64,000 bases of DNA from Ravibacter sp964559125 (lineage in GTDB: Bacteria > Bacteroidota > Bacteroidia > Cytophagales > Spirosomataceae): the NCBI GenBank assembly GCA_964559125.1, contig CAZLGW010000004.1, positions 189,192 through 253,191 on the forward strand, written 5' to 3'. Made by a program: the position numbers and the translations under genes. The notes beneath the pieces are model-generated. The model was given only the letters and a program-made list of their open reading frames with translations. It was not told the DNA's origin and did no database searches. Below are positions 16,884 to 24,821 of this stretch, one piece after another; within the stretch, counting starts at the first letter, position 1; every line of letters starts with the position of its first letter.

Positions 16884-18722
16884 ATGTGTGGAATTATTGC
16901 TTACCTGGGAAATCGAACTTCTTTCCCTCTAATTATTAAAGGTTTAAAACGGTTGGAATATCGCGGCTACGACAGTTCCGGGGTAGCGGTATTTGAAAAC
17001 GGGTCATTGAACATTTTCAAGAAAAAGGGAAAAGTGGCCGATCTTGAGGCGGAGGTCTCCGGGGCCGGTCTTACCGCTACGATCGGGATCGGGCACACGC
17101 GCTGGGCCACGCACGGAGAGCCCAACGACGTCAATGCGCATCCGCATTTCTCTTCTGATAGAAAAATGGCGCTGATCCACAACGGTATTATCGAGAACTA
17201 TGCCGCCATTAAACAGCGGCTTGAAAAGAAGGGCCACGTCTTCCTGAGTGAAACCGACTCCGAAGTGCTCATTCATTTTATCGAGGATATCCGGAACGAA
17301 ACCGGGCAGCCCCTGGAAGAGGCCGTAAGAATTGCGCTCAGGGAAGTAGTCGGCGCCTACGCCATCGTTATTTTAAGCCAGGATGCCCCCGACCAGCTCA
17401 TCGCAGCCAGGAAAGGCAGCCCTCTGGTGATCGGGATCGGCGAAGGTGAATACTTCCTCGCTTCAGACGCCACGCCGATTGTAGAGTACACCAAAAATGT
17501 AGTGTATCTCGACGATTACGAAATTGCCGTTGTAAACTCCGCGGGCCTGAAAATCGTCAATCTCGACAATACCGAGAAACTGCCTTACGTACAGAAGATC
17601 GAACTCGAGCTGGAAGCCATCGAAAAGGGTGGATATCCTCATTTCATGCTGAAGGAGATTTTCGAACAGCCCCGGTCGGTCGCCGACAGTATGCGGGGGC
17701 GGGTACAGCCTTCGTCGGGTATGCTTCAGCTCGGCGGACTCACCGGTTATTTCGATAAGCTGGTGGAAGCCAGGCGCATCATCCTGGTGGGATGCGGCAC
17801 TTCGTGGCATGCCGGGCTCGTGGCCGAATACCTTTTCGAGGAGCTGGCCAGGGTAAATGTGGAAGTGGAGTACGCCTCGGAATTCCGGTACAGAAACCCG
17901 GTCATTCATCACGACGATGTGGTGATCGCTATCTCCCAATCGGGCGAAACCGCCGATACGCTGGCAGCGATAGCACTTGCAAAAGAACGGGGCGCTACCA
18001 TATTCGGCGTATGCAATGCCGTCGGATCGTCTATAGCGCGGGCCACCCACGCAGGGGCCTATACCCATGCCGGCCCTGAAATAGGCGTCGCCAGCACCAA
18101 GGCTTTCACTTCCCAGGTAACCGTCCTCACCCTGATGGCAATTGCGCTGGGAAGGCATAAAGGCACTATCAGGGACGATGTTTTTGCGGAATTACTGGAT
18201 GGTCTGGCCGCCCTGCCCCGGCAAATCGGCCAGGTACTCGAAAATGCCGGGAAAATTAAGGAGATCGCCTATATCTTTACATATGCCCGCAATTTTATCT
18301 ACCTGGGAAGAGGCTTACATTTCCCGGTAGCACTGGAAGGCGCCCTCAAGCTTAAGGAAATCTCCTATATCCATGCGGAGGGCTACCCGGCGGCCGAAAT
18401 GAAACATGGCCCTATAGCGCTTATCGACGAAGATATGCCCGTGATCTTCATCGCTACCCGCGACAGCTCCTATGAAAAAATCGTGTCGAATATCCAGGAG
18501 GTAAAAGCCCGTAAGGGCCGCGTCATAGCTATTGTAACGGAAGGCGACCAGCTGATTCCGAAAATGGTGGATTTCGTGATCGAAATACCTGATTCGCATG
18601 AAATGATCAGTCCGCTGCTTTCCGTCATACCGCTGCAACTGCTGTCCTATTATATCGCTGTAATGAGAGGCCGCGATGTGGATCAGCCGAGAAACCTGGC
18701 TAAATCCGTTACCGTAGAGTAA
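16884..18722 (+). CDS. glmS: Glutamine--fructose-6-phosphate aminotransferase
   Basis: Protein of 612 residues making glucosamine 6-phosphate, the first step of UDP-GlcNAc synthesis. It begins MCGIIAYLGNR, with Cys at position 2 becoming the N-terminal nucleophile of the glutaminase domain. The glutaminase contains GHTRWATHGEPNDVNAHPH; two SIS isomerase domains follow (GCGTSWHAGL, SQSGETADT, STKAFTSQ), and the C-terminus ends RNLAKSVTVE. Length and motifs are normal. It stands alone, with the palindrome 85 bases upstream. Confidence 0.98.
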   Translation: MCGIIAYLGNRTSFPLIIKGLKRLEYRGYDSSGVAVFENGSLNIFKKKGKVADLEAEVSGAGLTATIGIGHTRWATHGEPNDVNAHPHFSSDRKMALIHNGIIENYAAIKQRLEKKGHVFLSETDSEVLIHFIEDIRNETGQPLEEAVRIALREVVGAYAIVILSQDAPDQLIAARKGSPLVIGIGEGEYFLASDATPIVEYTKNVVYLDDYEIAVVNSAGLKIVNLDNTEKLPYVQKIELELEAIEKGGYPHFMLKEIFEQPRSVADSMRGRVQPSSGMLQLGGLTGYFDKLVEARRIILVGCGTSWHAGLVAEYLFEELARVNVEVEYASEFRYRNPVIHHDDVVIAISQSGETADTLAAIALAKERGATIFGVCNAVGSSIARATHAGAYTHAGPEIGVASTKAFTSQVTVLTLMAIALGRHKGTIRDDVFAELLDGLAALPRQIGQVLENAGKIKEIAYIFTYARNFIYLGRGLHFPVALEGALKLKEISYIHAEGYPAAEMKHGPIALIDEDMPVIFIATRDSSYEKIVSNIQEVKARKGRVIAIVTEGDQLIPKMVDFVIEIPDSHEMISPLLSVIPLQLLSYYIAVMRGRDVDQPRNLAKSVTVE

Positions 18723-18743
18723 GGCTTGGTTTCCTGCAGGTTA

Positions 18744-18810
18744 CCGTTCGCTAAAGAATTCATCGTTGCTGAGAAGAATTCATAGCCTCAGAGAGTTCTT
18801 TAGCGAACGG
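18744..18810. terminator. Long inverted repeat after glmS
   Basis: CCGTTCGCTAAAGAA at 18744-18758 is the exact reverse complement of 18796-18810, with a 37-base loop that itself contains short repeats (GAATTCAT twice). It lacks a T-tract, so a Rho-independent role is doubtful, but it separates glmS from the next gene. Confidence 0.5.
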
Positions 18811-18836
18811 GAAATAATCGTATATACGAAATTGCT

Positions 18837-18844
18837 TACATTTG
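18837..18844 (+). promoter_or_regulatory. Putative -7 element TACATTTG
   Basis: Matches TAnnTTTG, 34 bases before the start of the secreted protein gene. No TTTG is found at the right distance upstream, so only the -7 half is supported. Confidence 0.4.
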
Positions 18845-18877
18845 TCTGAATCTAATCTAAACCACAGGAAACAGGAA

Positions 18878-19477
18878 ATGAATACCAGGTTAAGCTCCTT
18901 TCTAGCCGTCCTCGCACTCTTTGCAGGCATACAATATTCCTACGCGCAGAAGCTCAAACTCACCCAGGGAGACCTGAAGGTCCTCGAGGGGGAAAAATCC
19001 CTTAATGTTACCTACCAGTACGGTCCGATGGGAATAGGGAAATTCGACCGTGAAGAAGATTACATAGCCAAAAAGACCGCCGAATACAATGAAAAAGAGG
19101 CAGGAAGAGGCGACAAATGGGCCCAGTCATGGATAAACGACAGGACAGAACGCTTTGAACCGCAGTTTGAAGAACTTTTTAACAAGCATTCACAGGGGGT
19201 CCAGGTCGGCTCAAATCCTTCCGCCAAATACACCCTGGTTATCAAGACGACCTTTACAGAGCCCGGTTTTAACGTCTATGTCGCCAGGAAGAACGCCAGG
19301 ATCGACGGAGAAGCCTATATTGTAAAAACCGACTCTCCTGACAATCCCCTCGCCACCATCTCGTTTGTCAACGCGCCGGGAAGAACGTTCGGCGGGTATG
19401 ACTACGATACCGGCACCCGCATCCAGGAGGCCTATGCCGTACTGGGCAAAAGTCTCGGAAGAATGATCGGGAAATGA
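18878..19477 (+). CDS. Secreted protein of unknown function
   Basis: Start taken at the ATG 18878 (MNTRLSSFLAVLALFAG), preceded by an AGGAAA ribosome-binding site; the open frame reaches upstream only through a TTG. A signal peptide ends near YSYAQK. The mature part of about 175 residues begins KLKLTQGDLKVLEGEKSLNV and includes KYTLVIKTTFTEPGFNVYV; the lysine-rich middle and the beta-rich end suggest a small periplasmic or outer-membrane-associated fold. I do not recognise the family. It stands alone between glmS and gldD. Confidence 0.75.
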   Translation: MNTRLSSFLAVLALFAGIQYSYAQKLKLTQGDLKVLEGEKSLNVTYQYGPMGIGKFDREEDYIAKKTAEYNEKEAGRGDKWAQSWINDRTERFEPQFEELFNKHSQGVQVGSNPSAKYTLVIKTTFTEPGFNVYVARKNARIDGEAYIVKTDSPDNPLATISFVNAPGRTFGGYDYDTGTRIQEAYAVLGKSLGRMIGK

Positions 19478-19550
19478 CACGATACCAGCTGCTGATAAAA
19501 TAACTTTTAGTAATTATATACTTATCCCTACCATCCCGTTATTCAATATG

Positions 19551-19584
19551 CCACAGATGCACAGATAGTATCAGACATCTGTGG
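19551..19584. repeat. Small intergenic palindrome (CCACAGATG ... CATCTGTGG)
   Basis: Nine-base perfect arms with a 16-base loop in the gap before gldD. It shares the CCACAGA core with the palindromes at 1366-1440 and 56979-57013. Confidence 0.5.
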
Positions 19585-19626
19585 CTATCGATCGCTATAA
19601 AGCACTGAGATGGTTATTGGGTTAAC

Positions 19627-20265
19627 ATGATATATAATCACCTAACTTTTATCCTGTTGGTTAAATCAACATCTATCTTTGCATTTGTGTCTGCAGTCGC
19701 GCTGCTGGCCGGCATCCATTACGGCTGCTCATCATCGGGTGGCGAAGGATATGTTCCAAAACCCAAAGGCTACCCGCGGATTGATCTGCCCGAACCTTCG
19801 TATGTAACTTTGCCTGACAAGCACCCCTATACTTTCCTTATTTCCAAATACGCCCGGGTATTGCCGGATTCTTTCGCTCCCTCGGAACCCGACTGGATTT
19901 TCATCGATTATCCTAAACATAAGGCCAATATCCAGCTCACTTATAAGAAGGTACGGAATAACCCGCAATTGCTGAAAGAATACATTGACGACAGCTATAA
20001 GCTGGCTGCCAAGCACCATACCCATGCTACAGCGATACAGGAGCAGGTCCTGGTCACGCCGAAAGGAAAAACGGTAACGGTCTTCCGTCTGCTGGGCGAT
20101 GTCCCGAGCCCGTACCAGTTCTATACGACCGATTCGGTCAGGCATTTTCTCCGTGGAGCCATTTACTTTCCCGCCGCCGATAAAAGCGACTCGCTGGCGC
20201 CGGTGATCGACTATCTGAAGACCGATATGATGGAGCTGATCAATACCCTCTCCTGGAAAAAATAA
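19627..20265 (+). CDS. gldD: Gliding motility lipoprotein GldD
   Basis: Lipoprotein of about 212 residues. The leader ends LLAGIHYGC (lipobox) and the mature start contains PKPKGYPRIDLPEP, the GldD signature. GldD is required for gliding and T9SS-linked secretion in flavobacteria, and homologues persist in non-motile species. Its length is close to the family norm. The T9SS substrates elsewhere in the window (29.9, 44.4 and 46.4 kb) support a functioning system. A GldE-type CorC-like protein, the usual partner, is not in this window. Confidence 0.88.
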   Translation: MIYNHLTFILLVKSTSIFAFVSAVALLAGIHYGCSSSGGEGYVPKPKGYPRIDLPEPSYVTLPDKHPYTFLISKYARVLPDSFAPSEPDWIFIDYPKHKANIQLTYKKVRNNPQLLKEYIDDSYKLAAKHHTHATAIQEQVLVTPKGKTVTVFRLLGDVPSPYQFYTTDSVRHFLRGAIYFPAADKSDSLAPVIDYLKTDMMELINTLSWKK

Positions 20266-20370
20266 ATAAAACCCTTATCGTGAGTCCGCTTACAGGCCAG
20301 GTACGTAGAAGGCGATTGATTTGCGACGGGATTACATGTATATTTGTTTGTGTAATGCTTAGCTTTTCCT

Positions 20371-21105
20371 ATGGCCAAAAAGCAACCTAAAAATCAGCTT
20401 GGACTTGATTTTTCCGTACGGGGCGACCGTATGATTTACGTGATTAGTGACGAAAGCAACCGCGACATCTCGCGGCAGTTGTTCGATAAGCTGCTGAGGC
20501 GCGAATGGGAGCTGGAGCCCGCCGGTGAAACTGCTGATATTTCGTCGGCACAGGAAGAAATCAGGATGATAGGCCACCGGCTTCCCTATCCAGAACAGGT
20601 TAAGGTAGCCCGGGTGTTCAATCAACCTCTTGATTTTCTGGGATTTTCGGCCATATACGGCGGAAAGGGATGGATCTTTGTAAATGTCGAGTCCGACAGC
20701 TACGAGCGGCGGTTTTCCATCTTCTTCCTGACGGCCACCCTGGGCCTCTACACGACTTATACTACCGAAGATTCTTTGCGTACCCGCTCCGAGCAGTTGG
20801 TTCTTGATGCCCTTATGCCTGAAAAGGACATGAAAACGTTTCTTCCGGACGCCAATACGCCGCTTACCCCGTCGCTCGCTGGCGATATGTCCGATTTCTT
20901 TAAGGTTCCTTATCACAAAATAGCGGCGCGGGCATACCAGCTTGGTATTATCACCGACGACCAGTTTCGGGAGCTCCCTTCGATGCGACCGCAATCCAAT
21001 AAAAGCACAAAGGAGATTTTCATTTCTCATGATGCCAGCATCGCCGATGACCTGGAGAACTACCTTTTCGGGGCATCTGAAGAAGAAGAAGAAGAAAGCG
21101 AATGA
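20371..21105 (+). CDS. ImmA/IrrE-like protein with a degenerate active site
   Basis: Protein of 244 residues. Residues about 95-220 align by eye with the ImmA/IrrE (COG2856) fold: GGKGWIFVN, ERRFSIFFL, then TATLGLY where active members have AHELGHY, followed by LVLDALMPE (the usual LLMP block) and FFKVPYHKIAARAYQLGII (the usual C-terminal helix pair). The zinc HExxH has become ATLGL (residues 122-126), so metallopeptidase activity should be lost. The tail is a run of Glu. Its stop overlaps the next start (ATGA). The role is unknown; a purely structural or regulatory use of the fold is inferred. Confidence 0.65.
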   Translation: MAKKQPKNQLGLDFSVRGDRMIYVISDESNRDISRQLFDKLLRREWELEPAGETADISSAQEEIRMIGHRLPYPEQVKVARVFNQPLDFLGFSAIYGGKGWIFVNVESDSYERRFSIFFLTATLGLYTTYTTEDSLRTRSEQLVLDALMPEKDMKTFLPDANTPLTPSLAGDMSDFFKVPYHKIAARAYQLGIITDDQFRELPSMRPQSNKSTKEIFISHDASIADDLENYLFGASEEEEEESE

Positions 21106-21695
21106 ATACCCTTTTTCCGGTTTTCCTGAAACTTGAAAAATTACACAGCCTTGTAGTAGGAGGTGGCTACGTTGCACATGAAAAGCTGACGGCCATACTG
21201 GCAAATGCACCTGAATCCACCATTACCATTGTAGCGCCGGATATCCGGCCGGATATCCTGGAGCTGATACATTCCAAGCCGGCAATCCGGGTAGAAAAAA
21301 GGCCCTTTGAACCGGGTGACCTGGAAAACAAGGACCTGGTATTTGTAGCGACAAATGTCCCCGATCTGAACCGCCGGATAAAAGAACTCGCCTCTGCGCG
21401 CCACCTGTTGGTCAATGTGGCCGATACCCCCGACCTCTGTGACTTTTACCTGTCCTCGATTGTCCGGAAAGGAAACCTGAAGCTTGCCATTTCTACCAAC
21501 GGACTCTCTCCCACACTGGCCAAACGGCTGCGGGAAGTGCTGACGGAGGCGCTGCCTGATAATCTTGAAACGGCCATGCTGCAGCTCAATGCCGTTCGGG
21601 AATACCTGAAAGGTGATTTTGCGCAGAAAGTAGAAGAGCTCAACGCCCTGACGGAAACCCTGGTCAAAAAGAACGCTTCACATGGTACGAAATAG
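21102..21695 (+). CDS. Precorrin-2 dehydrogenase / sirohydrochlorin ferrochelatase (Met8-type, CysG N-terminal domain)
   Basis: Protein of 197 residues converting precorrin-2 to sirohydrochlorin, and possibly inserting iron to give sirohaem. The NAD-binding motif VVGGGYVAHEKL is near residue 16; NVADTPDLCDFYLSSIV carries the catalytic Asp; ISTNGLSPTLAKRLRE is the family signature. The methyltransferase half of CysG is absent, as in Met8-like proteins. It overlaps the ImmA-like gene by 4 bases, implying co-translation. No sulfite or nitrite reductase gene is nearby. Confidence 0.92.
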   Translation: MNTLFPVFLKLEKLHSLVVGGGYVAHEKLTAILANAPESTITIVAPDIRPDILELIHSKPAIRVEKRPFEPGDLENKDLVFVATNVPDLNRRIKELASARHLLVNVADTPDLCDFYLSSIVRKGNLKLAISTNGLSPTLAKRLREVLTEALPDNLETAMLQLNAVREYLKGDFAQKVEELNALTETLVKKNASHGTK

Positions 21696-21702
21696 GGGAT
21701 TG

Positions 21703-22026
21703 TTACAATTTCGGGTTCTGCCGGTGCCGGTCCTTATCTCTACCCGTTTTCTTTTCCATATTTTTCCGGAAGGCCTCCGTAAGATCCACTCCCGTCTGGT
21801 TGGCAAGGCAGATCAACACCCATAGCACATCGGCCATTTCATCCCCCAGGTCTTTTCCCAGATCCGATTTTTTGAAAGACTGGTCTCCGTAGGTCCGCGC
21901 CATGATCCTTGCCAGCTCCCCTACCTCTTCGGTAAGAATAGCCATGTTGGTAAGCTCCGAAAAATAGCGGACGCCATAAGTCCTGACCCACTGATCTACC
22001 TCTCGTTGTGCTTCAGATAATTCCAT
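21703..22026 (-). CDS. MazG-family nucleotide pyrophosphohydrolase
   Basis: Protein of 107 residues, a single all-alpha MazG domain. Metal-binding acidic residues are in LTEEVGELAR and GDEMADVLW (the EExxE ... ExxD pattern). It should hydrolyse non-canonical nucleoside triphosphates. It is the last gene of the rsmA-mgtE-dtd-mazG operon, one base after the dtd stop; its 3' end is 7 bases from the convergent siroheme gene. Confidence 0.92.
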   Translation of the reverse strand: MELSEAQREVDQWVRTYGVRYFSELTNMAILTEEVGELARIMARTYGDQSFKKSDLGKDLGDEMADVLWVLICLANQTGVDLTEAFRKNMEKKTGRDKDRHRQNPKL

Positions 22027-22027
22027 T

Positions 22028-22480
22028 TTAAATCCGGTTTTTAGAATCTATGATGATGGTCACCGGGCCGTCGTTCACCAGGCTCACTTTCATATCGGCG
22101 CCGAATACCCCTGTTTCTACCTCTCTTCCCAGCTCTGCCGACAGGAACGCTTTCATTCCTTCATACAGGGGTATGGCGGTTTCAGGACGGGCTGCCTCTA
22201 TAAACGACGGGCGGTTTCCCTTTTTCGTGCTGGCATGAAGCGTAAACTGGCTGATAAGGAGGATATTTCCCCCGACAGCGCCGAGGTCCAGGTTCATCTT
22301 CCCGTCTTCGTCGCCGAATACCCGGAGCGCTATGATCTTCCTGCCAAGCCATTCAAGGTCTTCCCTGGTGTCTGAATGGGTAATACCCAGAAGTACGACA
22401 AAACCTTTCTGAATAGCGCCATGTAATTCCCCTTCAATCCTTACGCCGGCTTCCGATACTCTCTGTATAACCGCTATCAT
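22028..22480 (-). CDS. dtd: D-aminoacyl-tRNA deacylase
   Basis: Protein of 150 residues removing D-amino acids (and glycine from tRNA-Ala) from mischarged tRNA. It begins MIAVIQRVSEAGVRI and has the SQFTLHASTKKGNRPSF motif with the cross-subunit GPVTI loop (NDGPVTIIID near the end). The length is normal. The start overlaps the mgtE stop by 4 bases. Confidence 0.97.
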   Translation of the reverse strand: MIAVIQRVSEAGVRIEGELHGAIQKGFVVLLGITHSDTREDLEWLGRKIIALRVFGDEDGKMNLDLGAVGGNILLISQFTLHASTKKGNRPSFIEAARPETAIPLYEGMKAFLSAELGREVETGVFGADMKVSLVNDGPVTIIIDSKNRI

Positions 22481-23832
22481 AGCTTGAGTAAAAGATGGGC
22501 TATCCCGAAATAGACACCGTAGCCGATCAGGTCATTGGCGGTAGTGATAAAAGGGCCGGAAGCTACGGCGGGATTAATGCCGAGCTTGTCCAATAAAATA
22601 GGGGTCACGGTTCCCATGAAGGACGCCAGGAAGATCACTGCGATCAAAGCCAGGGAGACCACTACGGCCAGGTGCAGCCCGTTTCCCATCAGCATATTAA
22701 AGCCAAAAACAATCGTACTGATAATGAGCGAGCTGATAAGGGCCACCATCGACATCCTGACCAGCCTGAGACCCAGCGACTCATCCAACCCGGATTTATC
22801 GGCCAGGCTCTGCAGGATGATAGACGAAGTCTGTATACCGACATTTCCTCCCATAGAGCCGATAATCGGGATAAACGCTGCCATAGCCGGCACCAGCGAA
22901 AGGTCTTTCTCAAACAGGCCTATAAACTTCGCAGCCAGCATCCCGCCGATCATCCCGACCAGCAGCCAGGGAAGACGTGCCCGGGTCTGCTTCCAGATCG
23001 TATCGTCTTCTTCTACATCCCCGGTAATACCGGCCATAGCCATGGTATCGGAGCTGGCCAGTTCCTTGATCACGTCGACCACGTCGTCGATCGTGATCTT
23101 ACCCAGCAGCCGGCCCTGTACGTTCACCACGGGAAGCGCTTCCAGGTCATAGTGCTGCATCAGTTCGGCGACTTCCTCCGCCGGACGGTACGTTTCGACA
23201 TAGATCATATCCTGGTCGTACAGGCTTTCCACTTTCGTATTCTTATTTGCCAGTACGATCTTCTTCAGCGACAGCCGCCCTTTTAAAATATTATTGTCGT
23301 CTACCACGTAAACGGCATATACCTTCTGAACATCTTCCGCCTGCTTCCTGATTTCCTCGATACACTGGTTTACCGTCCAGTTGATATTGGCTTTTACCAG
23401 CTCCTTCTGCATCAGACCCCCTGCCACATTCTCGTCGTAGTGCAGCAGGTCAAGAATAAACCGGGCCTGCTCCCTGTCTTCCAGCAAGGCGATCACCTCC
23501 TCCCTTACTCTGATGGGCTGGTCGTTCAGCAAATCCACGGCATCATCAGAGTCGAAAAGATTGACGTACCGCGCTATTTCCTCGGAAGTAAAGTGCTTCA
23601 GGAATTCTTTCCGCTCCGACCGGTCTATGCCTGCCAATATTTCGGCGCCCAACCTGGTATCGAGCAGGTTCAGCAGATACCTCGCCTTTTGGGTCTCCAG
23701 CTCATCGAGGATGAGGGAAATATCTGCAGGGAAAAGCTCTGACATCTCGGTCCGGAGAAGTTCAGGATCTTCGGCTGCAATCAGCTCGTTAACATGTTCG
23801 AGGTATTCCTTGCTTAGCTCAAATGTTGACAT
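22477..23832 (-). CDS. mgtE: Magnesium transporter MgtE
   Basis: Protein of 451 residues. Order: N-terminal superhelical MgtE_N domain (to about 130), two CBS domains that sense cytosolic Mg (about 135-255, for example ALPVVNVQGRLLGKITIDD), a linker, and five membrane helices with the pore motif PIIGSMGGNVGIQTSSI. It opens when Mg is low. It lies between rsmA and dtd in a four-gene operon. Confidence 0.97.
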   Translation of the reverse strand: MSTFELSKEYLEHVNELIAAEDPELLRTEMSELFPADISLILDELETQKARYLLNLLDTRLGAEILAGIDRSERKEFLKHFTSEEIARYVNLFDSDDAVDLLNDQPIRVREEVIALLEDREQARFILDLLHYDENVAGGLMQKELVKANINWTVNQCIEEIRKQAEDVQKVYAVYVVDDNNILKGRLSLKKIVLANKNTKVESLYDQDMIYVETYRPAEEVAELMQHYDLEALPVVNVQGRLLGKITIDDVVDVIKELASSDTMAMAGITGDVEEDDTIWKQTRARLPWLLVGMIGGMLAAKFIGLFEKDLSLVPAMAAFIPIIGSMGGNVGIQTSSIILQSLADKSGLDESLGLRLVRMSMVALISSLIISTIVFGFNMLMGNGLHLAVVVSLALIAVIFLASFMGTVTPILLDKLGINPAVASGPFITTANDLIGYGVYFGIAHLLLKL

Positions 23833-23851
23833 ACCTTCGTGCGGTTGGTCG

Positions 23852-24625
23852 TTAATCTATAGCTTCCCCCGACACTAACCGGGTCAGCTCTTCAAAATCT
23901 TTTACGTCGAGCTGTTCGGCTCTCCGGTCCAGGAAACGATTCTCGGGAATATCCCGCCCAAGCGGTTTCAACGCGTTCCTCAGCATCTTCCTGCGCTGGT
24001 TGAACGCGGTTTTGACTACGGTGAAAAACTGCTTTTCGTCACACTCCAGCCGGGCTTTCTCATTCCGCGTCAACCTGATAACTCCCGATTGGACTTTGGG
24101 CGGCGGCACAAACATACCCGGCGGGACGGTAATCAGGTACTCGATCCGGTAAAAAGCCTGCAGCAGTACGCTCAGGATCCCGTAGTCCTTATTCCCGGGA
24201 GGAGAGGCTATCCGCTGCGCCACTTCCTTCTGCAGCATACAGACGACCTCCGGAATCCTGTCCCTGTAATGGAGTATCCTGAAAAAAATCTGCGAGGAAA
24301 TATTATAGGGAAAATTCCCGATAACCGCAAACAGGTCGCCCATGACGTCTGGCTGCCATTTGAGGAAATCGCCCTCTATGATCCGGCTGCTCAGCCCGGG
24401 GTAATGCGTCTGCAAATACCCGACCGATTCCCTATCGATCTCAATAACCCAGGTTTGAAACCTGGAATCTTCCAGGAGGTGACGCGTAAGCACGCCCATT
24501 CCCGGACCGATCTCGAGTACCTTGTCATAGCCCCGGTGCCCGGTAAGCGCACCCGCAATAGCCGCTGCGGTCGGAGTATCCCGGAGGAAGTGCTGGCCAA
24601 GATGTTTTTTTGCTCTTACTTTCAT
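23852..24625 (-). CDS. rsmA: 16S rRNA adenine-N6,N6-dimethyltransferase
   Basis: Protein of 257 residues (KsgA) that dimethylates two adjacent adenines near the 16S 3' end in 30S assembly. Visible: KKHLGQHFLRD at the start, the SAM loop LEIGPGMGVLT, the catalytic NFPYNIS and VPPGMFVPPPKVQSGVI. It is the first gene of the operon continuing into mgtE, dtd and mazG. A strong promoter is not evident in the 196 bases upstream, which hold only a short repetitive CAGC-rich stretch. Confidence 0.98.
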   Translation of the reverse strand: MKVRAKKHLGQHFLRDTPTAAAIAGALTGHRGYDKVLEIGPGMGVLTRHLLEDSRFQTWVIEIDRESVGYLQTHYPGLSSRIIEGDFLKWQPDVMGDLFAVIGNFPYNISSQIFFRILHYRDRIPEVVCMLQKEVAQRIASPPGNKDYGILSVLLQAFYRIEYLITVPPGMFVPPPKVQSGVIRLTRNEKARLECDEKQFFTVVKTAFNQRRKMLRNALKPLGRDIPENRFLDRRAEQLDVKDFEELTRLVSGEAID

Positions 24626-24821
24626 GTGTTTATAGCTATCAGCCTTCAGCTGTCAGCCAGTTGCCGATTGCTCATGGTATTCATGTTCCCTCCGGGCATA
24701 CCAGGAAGCGAATCACTCTGTTCCTTTCAAATATTTGGACAAAAATAGGTTTTAATTCTTAGATTTATTGGTTAATAAACTGAGTTAAACAGCCGATACG
24801 GGTTATTGCAATCCGCCTTAC

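Noticed and set aside
20359..21210. Minus-strand open frame of 283 codons across the ImmA-like and siroheme genes
   Set aside because: Composition and the FFFFF run are the complement of the poly-Glu tail; the plus-strand genes explain the DNA.
22672..23286. Plus-strand frame of 204 codons opposite mgtE
   Set aside because: His-rich shadow of a conserved transporter.
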